From assembly GCA_004352715.1 (NCBI GenBank), contig SCFE01000046.1, positions 1,450,233 to 1,514,232 on the forward strand: DNA of 64,000 bases, written 5' to 3'. Every line of letters begins with the position of its first letter. The stretch's first letter is position 1. This DNA comes from Hofstenia miamia. Taxonomy: Eukaryota; Xenacoelomorpha; Acoela. The position numbers and the translations under genes were made by a program. Of the stretch, positions 26,801 through 37,095 are shown piece by piece. A model generated the notes under the pieces. The model did not search any database, was not told the DNA's origin, and was given only the letters and a program-made list of their open reading frames with translations.

Positions 26801-28504
26801 AGTGGACACATAGAACGAAAATGCAGATTTTTCGTTTGTAAGGAATGTTGGTATGCACCTGAATGTTGTCTATTGTAACATCCTCTACCAGGCATTATTA
26901 CTGTTCGTCCTCTGTTACTCTAAAACATCGGTTGTATATTTTCGGGTAGGGATTTACTAACAGGATACTGTTTAGCTTTTGTATGTTTCGGTTAACGTAG
27001 CATAACTAGATTCAACTATTCACTATTTAGGTGACGAAACCATACAGCAATTTCTCCAATGATCGATAATGGGCGTCTGCCCGAAGCTGATCTCCACATC
27101 CAGTTTCACTTGTTCATCGAGGATCCAACTTGGTTGAGTTTCACCTCTCAGCTCAACGATGTAACTTATGTGTACCCTATCCTAGCTCGGTGTATACTCA
27201 AGACAAGACACAACTCGACTTAATCTCTATTTTGTAAAAGTTTTTCATGCATGTGCAACCGGACTTTTTACTAGCTGCCTTATTAATATTATATGTAGCC
27301 ATTACCGAAATATATTGGCTTTATTAATAAGTTTAATAACTGGCAGCTTCCTACCATACATTTAATATTTAATACATGCTCGGTCACTTTATAGTCATGA
27401 ATTTGGATCTAGAATATTTATAGATATAATTCCTAGGTTTCCGTCATCCAACCGTATTTCGAATCTATTATAATTTATACATGTAGTAAATGATCGATAG
27501 TCAACTAAACGAGAAAAAAACCCCTATACCTAACATAAGTGCGCTTTCATGATCTGGCACAAAGACCCTAGAATCGATCTCGTGATGGATCCAGACCACT
27601 ACTAAACACAACTCGTTTAGCTTGACATTGTATTAAATAATCAAACCGTATCAATAGAACAATGTAAGAATTCCGAATAAAATTCTTTATCAATTGCTTA
27701 CAGTGTTTTGAATCTATTTATAGTAATTTTGGAAAAGTACCTGTCGATTTCAAATTTAAACTCTTCGTCTGCCAATATTGCGGCTAAAAATAATGGAAGC
27801 GACTTTGCCCACTCAGTCTTGCCAAAAGTATTATTATCGACAGATACTAATCTCTCATAGTTGACACTTATTTTTGCTTGGTTGCATAATACAAATTAAT
27901 CTAAACTGATTGTATAATTTTACAATATTTCTAATCATAATTCTTCTTCGATCTTATTCTCTTTCTGATTTGACGTTAGCAGCTTAGTTGATTTGGATGA
28001 TGCTACATTATTTTTCTTTGCAAAGATAATAATTCCAAAATCCTCAAATAACCTACAATATTATTGTTACGACATCATGCTGTACATAATTTTTTAGAGC
28101 TTTAAAAATCTACGAAAACCCAAATAATCTTTCCCAGTTTTTCTTATTTCCTTTGTCAAGAAAACCGTTTAAATTTTCCATTAAACTAAATATTTAAAAA
28201 ACAATATACTCAAATGTTGGAAATGTTTAAAATAGAAATCAGGATATCACAGTTTTTGTACAAGTTTTGGGGAGTATCGCAAGTATGACCAGGGGTGCTA
28301 GGCATGAGATTGCCATTTGTCCAGCTGCTTGGAAGGTCAAGAACTGGTTATTGCATTCCTGATCCCTCCTTCCTTCTCCTGGTAAGACTAAGAAGGCAAT
28401 GGAAAGGTTCAAAATATTATGCTCAGTGTAACATCCTCCACCTAGCTTGTTTGCACTGTGTATTGTTGCTACTGATTATCACTCGGTAAACTGCGGGTGA
28501 GGAG
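26801..28504. other. Unexplained, partly GC-richer stretch up to a short gap
   Basis: No supported gene. The segment at about 26875-27230 is less AT-rich than average and starts TGTAACATCCTCTACC; a related word, TGTAACATCCTCCACC, recurs at 28430. These could be remnants of a repeat, but I could not establish ends. A 21-N gap at 28505-28525 is followed by a short (TA)n. Confidence 0.4.
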
Positions 28505-28681
28505 NNNNNNNNNNNNNNNNNNNNNATATATATATAACAAAAAATTAGAAATGCTATTGAAAAATCGAGAAATTTGTTTTGGTTAAGTATTTATCAATTT
28601 AATTAATGTTAGAGAGTTAATTACGATCTAATTATATGACCTTTCATAGTGTATGTAGGTAAATGATATTTAATATGACAA

Positions 28682-30000
28682 TTGGGAAATGCCGCGAGTG
28701 ATCTCTGCGAATATGAATGCGCACTAGCGCTGTTTCTGCCCGTATTGCGTACAAATAAAAATGCAATTATCTTACCTAATCCAGAATGGCAAACAATTGA
28801 CTCTTTACCCGATCCATTGGATGTTAACCCATATCTTGTGATGAGTCCACCTACGCTTCAGACCTTGTCAACCCTGTCCTGATTTAGTATCAAACCAACA
28901 TGACCTGATTTAATCCTGCCTAAACTCGATGTCCATAGATTAAGGGATTTCATGAAAGCAACATCTTACTCTTTTTCGAATTTATTTCTCTTGTCATTTT
29001 TATTGTATTTCAATGCAAACATTTGTTTTAGGGATTAATATATTCTCAGTAAAAGAACAGAAAATAATTCTAATTCAATATTTTAGAATGTATGCCAGTC
29101 ATACAAAAATAGTAGCATGTTGATATTGTTTAGGATGTCATTATTTAAATAGCAACTCTAATATTATTTATAGAAAAGTGGTCAGAAGTTTTTCATTGTG
29201 TTAACATTTTCATCCCATAATTAATTGAAAGCCAGTCATAAATCAACAAAACATTTGGCATTAACCTTGCATAGAATGCATTAATAATAATATACTGTTA
29301 CTCGGTCTATCATTTTTGTCTGGCGCCAGTCTATGTCCCCTATCACATATTTAATGAAGAAAAGCAGCTAAGCAAAGAACTGATACCAAACCATATTCCG
29401 TTAACTAGATGTTATCAATCAAATATACCAAAATGATATGAAATTGGTCAAACAACATGGATACTGTTAAACCTGATTTTAATTCTGTTTCACCCTGGAC
29501 TTGCTTTGCAATGCCTCAAACCTGACCCTCCGTGATTAATCCTGTTAAACCTGATTCAAAAATGCTAACCTAACTAAACAGTACCCATAACGCGACCCAG
29601 TTGTCAGACATTCAACGTTTAATCCTAGTTATGATTGCAAATGTCTAAAACTAACATGAAAGAACGTATTAATCCTAATGAGAAGAAGATAACTATTAAA
29701 GAGGGTAATGAAGAACAACTTTAAGATTTTATATTAACATTAATTTAAGCGTAGATTTTATATAGCATAGTATATTGTATACTAATGGAAATGCATGTGG
29801 TTAATTTTCCGCTAATATTTTATGGAAATCTTTCAAAAAATTAATTTCTTTGATCCTGAAATTTACAATCTTTTAATCCATGATCCAACCCGGCAGAGCA
29901 AGTATGACTTACAGTTCGACCCGACCCGGCTTTTCATTGTCACATTTCGCGGATCGGGTTGGCTTTAGTCACCCCGACCTAATCACATGAAGTTGTACCA
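28682..30000. repeat. Degenerate arrays of TTAATCCTG/AAACCTGA and GACCCGACCCGG words
   Basis: Two patches (about 28795-28930 and 29455-29600) repeat AAACCTGAT and TTAATCCTG words; a third (about 29880-29985) repeats GACCCGACCCGG and GGATCGGGTTGG. They resemble bodies of hAT-type miniature elements but I could not find matching ends or target duplications. A 66-codon frame at 28682-28882 falls in this material and is unlikely to be a gene. Confidence 0.45.
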
Positions 30001-30561
30001 TATAAAATTAGCATGCATTATCTGAAAAATTTCTATAAATGGGTAAAGAAGAGTGATCTTTCATCCGAGATATTTTACTGAATTAATAGATAGCATAGCA
30101 GAAAACTGTACTGCCTCAATGAGTTATATTTCACGAACCAATTAGAGAATAGGGTGAGACAAGGCATCAATGAAAATTTCAGGTAACTAGGTCAGCAATT
30201 TGCTACACCGCTTCAGAATGACAGAATATTAACAATTATTATATATATTATGTACGGATGGTTAATGATTATACCATTAAACCTATTAGATGACAAAAAA
30301 ATGGCATGAAGGTTGATATTCATATGATTAATATTTTAATTTATAAGTTTAAAGGGTGGATTCACTAATGAATGACCTTTTCAGTGCCAGGCTAGTAGAA
30401 TCATGAAGAAATTGTTATTATCATGTTAAAACTAGCTACAAGTAACAACGTGAAACAGCTATAGACAATAAAGGTATTTGGGATTTCTCATAACATGAGC
30501 AGGAAAAGCTTCCTGTTTGTGAGGGCACAATGAACGCTGCTGCCTATTTGGAGGTAATTTG

Positions 30562-30959
30562 TAGGTTTGTAGTGGGATAACTTTTTCTGTCCCATTCCCA
30601 TCCCATCCCACATCCCGCGTCTCAATACAACTCTGTTAGATACCGATATTAAATTTATAGCACATTATCTAAATTTTTAAAGATAGTAAACATATAATTG
30701 TGAATTTCTCAAAATATTGTTAATAGCTGATAAGATCATTTGATACAAAGGTGCCGAAATATTCTGAAAAAAGATGTTGAAAAACAATGAAAAAGTAATA
30801 GTTTAAAGCACCGTTTCAAACGTTTTTTTCAGGCAACCCTGTATAACCATGAATTTAGAAAGGACATTTCGACAATATTTCGTTCTACGACTGGTTCCAT
30901 GGGACTATTGGGACAGTTTCTTTGTCCCATCCCACCCCACGTCCGATGGGACAACCCTA
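30562..30959. mobile_element. hAT-type miniature element with TCCCA/GGGAC array
   Basis: Perfect 8-bp direct repeats GTAATTTG flank it at 30554-30561 and 30960-30967. The left end reads TAGGTTTGTAGTGGGATAAC and the right end read inward is TAGGGTTGTCCCATCGGACG (TAGG-TTGT core). Both sides of the 398-bp body are rich in TCCCATCCCA or GGGATGGGAC words; the centre is AT-rich. No transposase is present. A TAGGG-type terminus with an 8-bp duplication is a hAT signature. Confidence 0.85.
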
Positions 30960-30967
30960 GTAATTTG

Positions 30968-31686
30968 CTATTGTGTATACCCTCAAATATGTGACAAATG
31001 TTCAAATGGCGATGACGTGTTAATGCAAATGAAACGTCTTCCCACGAAATTAAAATTGTTCTCGGCTTTTTGTTAAAAGGAGGGCTAAGTCACATATACG
31101 TATTATTGAGTAAAAGAATATTATATTTGGCATAGATGCATTATTGAAGTAAATTAAAACTGTTAAGATATAAATTATATTATTTGATTCAATATTACTA
31201 ACATTTTGTGAAAAGAAATAATCTAATTTCAGCTTGCTCACATTGTTTAATAACGCTATCATGATAAAAGTAGGTCAAGTCCATATTTGGTTCAAAAGGA
31301 AAATCATATTTTATAGGTATATGTCTTTATAACATCGGTATTATCATTAAAACAACTCCTTAGATACGATAGATAAAGTCGACAGCATAAGCATTAAAAA
31401 AATGATACATTACAATTAAAAACACCTCCATCACTGTGTAACTACAAAGCTTAATAACCGACTCTGTGTACACTGTAATTTTTGAGTAAGCCGTCTTAGA
31501 AAGTAGAGATATTGGTCATTACAATAGCTTCTAAGAACAAAGAAATTCCATAATTTTGGCCATTCTGAAAACAATACTCCACGTTATGAAGTGGTTGAGG
31601 CCATGACTGTAGACTTGACCCCCCTTGTGCAATAAAATACCTGGCTTCTGACAGCATTTTTAGTATATTGAGTGTTAAGAGGATGT
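30968..31686. other. AT-rich non-coding stretch
   Basis: No supported gene; the minus frame at 31050-31262 is hydrophobic and Ile/Asn-rich with no motif. Confidence 0.5.
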
Positions 31687-31840
31687 TACTCTTGCAACAG
31701 TCTTTTAACAGAAGTAGTTATCTATTACATATAACACAAACTTAAAAAATCCGAAATGTGACGTAGCCCCTTTTAATACTGAGCCCTTCAATTTCCAAGA
31801 AGATGCTCTAGGGTGAAATTATCAATGTAATGCCTTGGTC

Positions 31841-32154
31841 AGAGAACAGTGTTGTCTGAACCCAATGGGAGATTGTTGCACAGTCGAATCAGCCCTAAGC
31901 AACATATGATCTGTAAATCAATTTACTGGTGGAACCGTAATGCAACACTGCAAGAGAAGCTTCAGAATTTGATAAAACATCGGTCAAATAAAATTGAAGA
32001 TGTCATAAAGGCAAAAGCTGGACTCACAAAAATTGATTTTACTTTCCTTGGAAATTTTGTTGTTGTTTTGAATACAAATATATGTATTCTATCATGTAGC
32101 TCGTTCTTATATTCTTTCAAAGGGGAAAATCCCTCTAAACCTCGTCACCCTTAA
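31841..32154 (+). CDS. Open frame of about 100 codons, possible exon
   Basis: A frame opens just after an in-frame TAA and runs to TAA at 32154; the nearest upstream splice-like acceptor is CCTTGGTCAG at about 31841. The first 70 residues include IYWWNRNATLQEKLQNLIKH and end in TKIDFTFLGNF, with plausible amphipathic helix composition; the rest is low-quality. I recognise no domain. It is repeated at 33405-33710 because of the assembly duplication. It could be an exon of a host gene or a relic of a transposon ORF; no donor site convinces me. Confidence 0.25.
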
Positions 32155-32779
32155 TTTCACTTCCCCAATCGAAACCAGACATTTTGAGATGTGTCACTGG
32201 TTATACCGGTCAGCTAATTTATCTGGGAGTTTTTCAAATCTCAAGCTGCGAAACCCCTTGACAATCACAATAATTATATTCATTTAAATGTGATTGTAAA
32301 TACACTGTAATTTACAAAAAAATTCAATTATTTATACTGTAGAGTTGTGCGAAAAAGATAGTAGATCGCACATGCAATTCACTAACGTGGATTAAGTCGA
32401 CTTTTTTGTGCATAACGTAATAGTGTCATTGAACATTGAATAGGTAATCATATCTTGTAATTAATTACTAAAATCTATCACGGAATAATTATTTACATAG
32501 AATTAACAATATTCAAACATACATGTTATTAAAATTTGCAACATTAAAAGCATTGGGTGATTTGTCTCAATGAGATATTTAGGGTTAATCCGATAATTTA
32601 AACGCGTATGTGTTCAGTGCACAGTCTTTCAATTGTACAAATGCATTATGTCATGCAAGAAACGAGCGCAAAACAGCAATGACGGTTACAAACGTCCAAA
32701 AAAGAATTGAACCTATAAATACGATGAACCTAGTTAAAGTTGTCAGAACCAGTACTTTATAATGTAAGAACCGTTCAAG

Positions 32780-32889
32780 GCCAGTACCCACAGGGTAACT
32801 TGAGTACCAGACCGGCCAACACCGGTCACTGGTCAGGGGTTGACTGGAACCGGCCCAGTCGCTAATTGAGGGAACCGCTTCCATCTCTG
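32780..32889 (-). mobile_element. hAT-like terminus with CCGGT-type array
   Basis: Read on the minus strand it begins CAGAGATGGAAGCGGTTCCC and continues through GGGCCGGTTCCAG, GACCAGTGACCGG and GGCCGGTCTGG words. The CAGAGATGG terminus matches the ends of the complete element at 49952-50624. The opposite end was not found, although a TTATACCGGTCAGC segment near 32198 may belong to it. A second copy at 34336-34445 is the assembly duplicate. Confidence 0.5.
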
Positions 32890-34779
32890 ACTGCAATTCT
32901 ATTGTCCTTCATGCTAGATTTTCTTTTCAACAGAAACCTAGAAGAAAAGTTTTTGGAGTAGAAAGTAGTTTCAGTCGCAGTTCAGTCAATATAGGCATTT
33001 TACTATTAACAATTGCTCTTTTTCTGTGTCAATGCCAAGCCTTTTCTTGGTATGCAGTGATAAAACAAATTTGTGGTGGGTTAAACGCATATTTGTGTAG
33101 TTATAATTACTTCTAGCTATATATAGTAGTGACGCTTTGCTGGTAGTGGCTAATTAACTGCGCTTTAATTACGCTCATTTTAAAATATTTACACATTAAA
33201 ATATTTATAATGGTTGCCCTTACTAGGGCCTGGCGGTATAANTACTCTTGCAACAGTCTTTTAACAGAAGTAGTTATCTATTACATATAACACAAACTTA
33301 AAAAATCCGAAATGTGACGTAGCCCCTTTTAATACTGAGCCCTTCAATTTCCAAGAAGATGCTCTAGGGTGAAATTATCAATGTAATGCCTTGGTCAGAG
33401 AACAGTGTTGTCTGAACCCAATGGGAGATTGTTGCACAGTCGAATCAGCCCTAAGCAACATATGATCTGTAAATCAATTTACTGGTGGAACCGTAATGCA
33501 ACACTGCAAGAGAAGCTTCAGAATTTGATAAAACATCGGTCAAATAAAATTGAAGATGTCATAAAGGCAAAAGCTGGACTCACAAAAATTGATTTTACTT
33601 TCCTTGGAAATTTTGTTGTTGTTTTGAATACAAATATATGTATTCTATCATGTAGCTCGTTCTTATATTCTTTCAAAGGGGAAAATCCCTCTAAACCTCG
33701 TCACCCTTAATTTCACTTCCCCAATCGAAACCAGACATTTTGAGATGTGTCACTGGTTATACCGGTCAGCTAATTTATCTGGGAGTTTTTCAAATCTCAA
33801 GCTGCGAAACCCCTTGACAATCACAATAATTATATTCATTTAAATGTGATTGTAAATACACTGTAATTTACAAAAAAATTCAATTATTTATACTGTAGAG
33901 TTGTGCGAAAAAGATAGTAGATCGCACATGCAATTCACTAACGTGGATTAAGTCGACTTTTTTGTGCATAACGTAATAGTGTCATTGAACATTGAATAGG
34001 TAATCATATCTTGTAATTAATTACTAAAATCTATCACGGAATAATTATTTACATAGAATTAACAATATTCAAACATACATGTTATTAAAATTTGCAACAT
34101 TAAAAGCATTGGGTGATTTGTCTCAATGAGATATTTAGGGTTAATCCGATAATTTAAACGCGTATGTGTTCAGTGCACAGTCTTTCAATTGTACAAATGC
34201 ATTATGTCATGCAAGAAACGAGCGCAAAACAGCAATGACGGTTACAAACGTCCAAAAAAGAATTGAACCTATAAATACGATGAACCTAGTTAAAGTTGTC
34301 AGAACCAGTACTTTATAATGTAAGAACCGTTCAAGGCCAGTACCCACAGGGTAACTTGAGTACCAGACCGGCCAACACCGGTCACTGGTCAGGGGTTGAC
34401 TGGAACCGGCCCAGTCGCTAATTGAGGGAACCGCTTCCATCTCTGACTGCAATTCTATTGTCCTTCATGCTAGATTTTCTTTTCAACAGAAACCTAGAAG
34501 AAAAGTTTTTGGAGTAGAAAGTAGTTTCAGTCGCAGTTCAGTCAATATAGGCATTTTACTATTAACAATTGCTCTTTTTCTGTGTCAATGCCAAGCCTTT
34601 TCTTGGTATGCAGTGATAAAACAAATTTGTGGTGGGTTAAACGCATATTTGTGTAGTTATAATTACTTCTAGCTATATATAGTAGTGACGCTTTGCTGGT
34701 AGTGGCTAATTAACTGCGCTTTAATTACGCTCATTTTAAAATATTTACACATTAAAATATTTATAATGGTTGCCCTTAC

Positions 34780-35613
34780 TAGGGCCTGGCGGTATAAACA
34801 ATTTTAGAGTCTGTATCTGTACGGTTCGGGTCAGTATCACACAAAATACCGCGGTATCGCTTTGCTATCGGCATGACTATGAAAAATCAATAATAATTTG
34901 GCATCTATATATATTAAAATCAAAATAATAACGGCAAGCATTGGGCTTGTTACGAAATAGGTTGACCTAAGTAGAATGGTTTTCAAAGAGAAAAACCTAA
35001 GGTTTCATTTCAGTGTTGAATATTGCTGTAAAATAGTTCTCATTTGTCGAAAATGTCTATTTTCTTTTTTTTAAATCAAGTTTTGGGGGTTTTTTGGAAA
35101 GAGTTCGTAAATTTTCCGTCCGACATACTGTTCCAGCAACTTCAATTTAAAAAATATTTTGTAATTATGAATTTTAGAAGTATGTTATTATATTTTTATG
35201 ACAGGCTATTGTTCAAGTTTCAAAAATAATAAATTCCATCAGAATAGACTGATTAGTTTTGATAAAAAACGACTACGAGTAAAAGTTCATTTTTTGTCTT
35301 TTTTATCGATTCCGTCCGACATACTCGGTTTTTGAGCCAAAAATTTTTTTTCACTCATTTTCAATCAGTCAAAAAGCTAAGAATCGTTTACCACAACCTC
35401 CCACAACTACAGAAACTATTAATTTAAGATATATAGTCTTCAAACGTTTTTGATTAACGGGCAAAGTATCGATTTTCCGTCCGACATAATTTCGTATTTC
35501 GTAACAGGCCCCATTAATAAGAAATAATTAATAGGGGGCTGTCGTTTTTTTACCTAAAAAATGCCAACTTTGGCCTCAAAAAACTGATTATATCGGTATA
35601 CCGGCAGACCCTA
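34780..35613. mobile_element. hAT-type miniature element carrying a nested insertion
   Basis: The left end TAGGGCCTGGCGGTATA and the right end read inward TAGGGTCTGCCGGTATA match at 15 of 17 bases. Flanking 8-bp repeats are GCCCTTAC (34772-34779) and ACCCTTAC (35614-35621), one mismatch. The body near both ends contains TACGGTTCGGG, ACCGCGGTATCG and ATCGGTATACCGG words. A separate inverted-repeat element (34943-35512) occupies the centre; without it the host element would be only about 260 bp. Confidence 0.82.
34943..35512. mobile_element. Nested inverted-repeat element with three CCGTCCGACATA sites
   Basis: The left end is GGGCTTGTTACGAAATA and the right end read inward GGGGCCTGTTACGAAATACG, matching over about 16 bp with one indel. 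Flanks carry a CATT/ATT repeat (34939-34942; 35512-35515), suggesting a short target duplication. The word CCGTCCGACATA occurs three times in the same orientation (35116-35127, 35312-35323, 35477-35488). The 570-bp body has no recognisable transposase; the 61-codon frame inside is not convincing. The family is unknown to me. Confidence 0.7.
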
Positions 35614-36176
35614 ACCCTTACAAACTATTAAATGAGATTATGTGCAGTAATACAAATCTATTAGGAAAAAGCCTGCTCAATACCACTTCAAGCAAAATCA
35701 ATTTCTGTATTTATGGTAAAAAGATGTTTTCATATAGTTTCAAATGAGTTTATTCAGGGCTTTATAGGAGGCTCAAATATCAATCTGCTCCAGTTACCAC
35801 TCCGAATACATTCCTATATTTAGCTCCAGCTCAGGAGCTATTGGATATCAATGACCTCGGTTCCCACTCAGGCTCAGGATCCGGCTTCATTACAATGTGG
35901 GCTATGATATATTCACAAAATATTTGTGATTGTTTGAGAATCTATTAATTTTTTCAATTTTTATGAATTTTTCAACCCGAAATTACCCATTGTATCTTTA
36001 AAGATACAAAGCGAAAATTTTGTCCTAAAGCGCATAAAATAATTTCATTTTTGACGTATTAATGGTTTTAAGATGTTCGCAAACTTGCGAAATAAATTAT
36101 ACTGAAATTTGCGCAAATTATTGATAATCCTCTGCGCAGTTAACAAATTAATTAGACACATTACCACATCGCTACT

Positions 36177-36216
36177 GATGGACTCTTAGAATAAACATTT
36201 ATTCTAGGAGTCCATG
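36177..36216. repeat. 40-bp palindrome between 9-bp direct repeats
   Basis: The arms TGGACTCTTAGAATAAA (36179-36195) and TTATTCTAGGAGTCCA (36199-36214) can form a hairpin with a 3-base loop and one mismatch. ATCGCTACT flanks it on both sides as a direct repeat (36168-36176 and 36217-36225). Confidence 0.8.
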
Positions 36217-36396
36217 ATCGCTACTAAGCATTGTGCATTAAGATTTCAAACTGTTATAAATTAATTATTAATCACGAAATGTTTCCGATGAATAACCCAC
36301 ATTCTTATTGTTCTCCCTGACATCAAAGCATTAACTTACATCATCATGTTAGAATTATTGCACATGCAAACTTCATTTATAGCTTTGTATCTTTAA

Positions 36397-36520
36397 AGGC
36401 CTGTCTTAACTACACGATTTAATCGGCCCGGTTAAATCGTCTAGTTAAGACGGTGCAAGTTTACATTCCACAAATTCCCGACAAAGTAGGCCCGATTAAA
36501 TCGTGTAGTTGAGTCAGGCC
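36397..36520. mobile_element. Small TTAA-flanked inverted-repeat element
   Basis: TTAA borders it at 36393-36396 and 36521-36524. The ends AGGCCTGTCTTAACTACACG and, read inward from the right, GGCCTGACTCAACTACACGA continue into GATTTAATCGGGCC on both sides. A third, inverted copy of the GTCTTAACTA..CGATTTAA unit lies next to the left one (about 36431-36451), so the left half is itself a near-perfect palindrome. TTAA target duplication fits piggyBac or Kolobok-type non-autonomous elements. It sits inside the piggyBac relic, interrupting a CTTTGTATCTTTAA palindrome. Confidence 0.75.
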
Positions 36521-36594
36521 TTAAGATATATTTGGCATTTGGATTTGACAGTGAAGTACCAAAAATACTGTTTCAATTATTGACTTACTACCTG

Positions 36595-37095
36595 TTTTGG
36601 AAGTTGGTATAGATGTTATATGGCTTCCAGACCCAAAATGGGAAGGCAAGATATACTCTCTCACAAAGGAAATCCTTCTAAAATAGTTAAATTGTTATCC
36701 CATTACTGAAATTAATAGAAACAACATAAAATCTTCAAAACACGAAAAACTGCTGTGCCCAGCCGCAATTAAATCCTAAAACACATTTATGGGTGGAATT
36801 GATGCCTTTGACTCTTACATTTCACTTTATCACTCCGAAATCAAATCAACAAAGAAATTTTATTTGAAAATCTTTTTCCATTTTTCAGACATTGCCTTTG
36901 TAAACTCGTAGTTGCTGTATAAAAGAGATTGTGCTGATTGCGGCATTGCAAAAACAAAAATGCTTTGTTTGTGGGATTTTCAATCTGTTATAGCTGAAAG
37001 TCGGTGCCATAAAATTAAAATTGCTGTAAAAGAAGAAATTCGCGACTGCAAAAGGAAATTGAAACTAAAAACAAACGTGGCCCAACTGCTGTAAT
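36595..37095 (+). pseudogene. piggyBac transposase C-terminal relic
   Basis: One frame, interrupted by stops near 36687, 36777 and 36910, reads through CPAAIKS, then FMGGIDAFDSYISLYHS (about 36790-36840), KKFYLKIFFHFSDIAFVNS and LLYKRDCADCG. The MGG-D-D run followed by KKFYLKIFFH and a VNS-LLY block is the conserved end of the piggyBac transposase catalytic domain, including the aspartate-bearing MGGxD motif. The tail (KIKIAVKEEIRDCKRKLK) is basic, but no complete C-terminal cysteine-rich finger is visible. The N-terminal half is missing or unrecognisable, so it is non-functional. Confidence 0.8.

Larger units (their letters stand above)
31687..34797 (+). repeat. Direct duplication of 1.56 kb separated by one N
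   Basis: Bases 31687-33241 and 33243-34797 appear identical at offset 1556, with the single N (33242) exactly at the junction. I noticed no differences between copies. The first copy ends 18 bases into the hAT-type element that is complete from 34780. This is most simply an unmerged contig overlap, so everything between 31687 and 33241 should be counted once. Confidence 0.92.

Noticed and set aside
26875-28500. A pair of LTRs sharing TGTAACATCCTCYACC with a TGGCAC primer-binding-like site near 27555
   Set aside because: Similarity stops after about 16 bases, the CA end and primer site are misplaced, and no gag or pol residues are visible.
32164-32889. Complete hAT-type element from TGAGATGTGTCACTGG (about 32182) to CCATCTCTG
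   Set aside because: The left end is weak and the octamers outside (ACATTT side versus ACTGCAAT) do not match; only the right terminus was kept as a feature.
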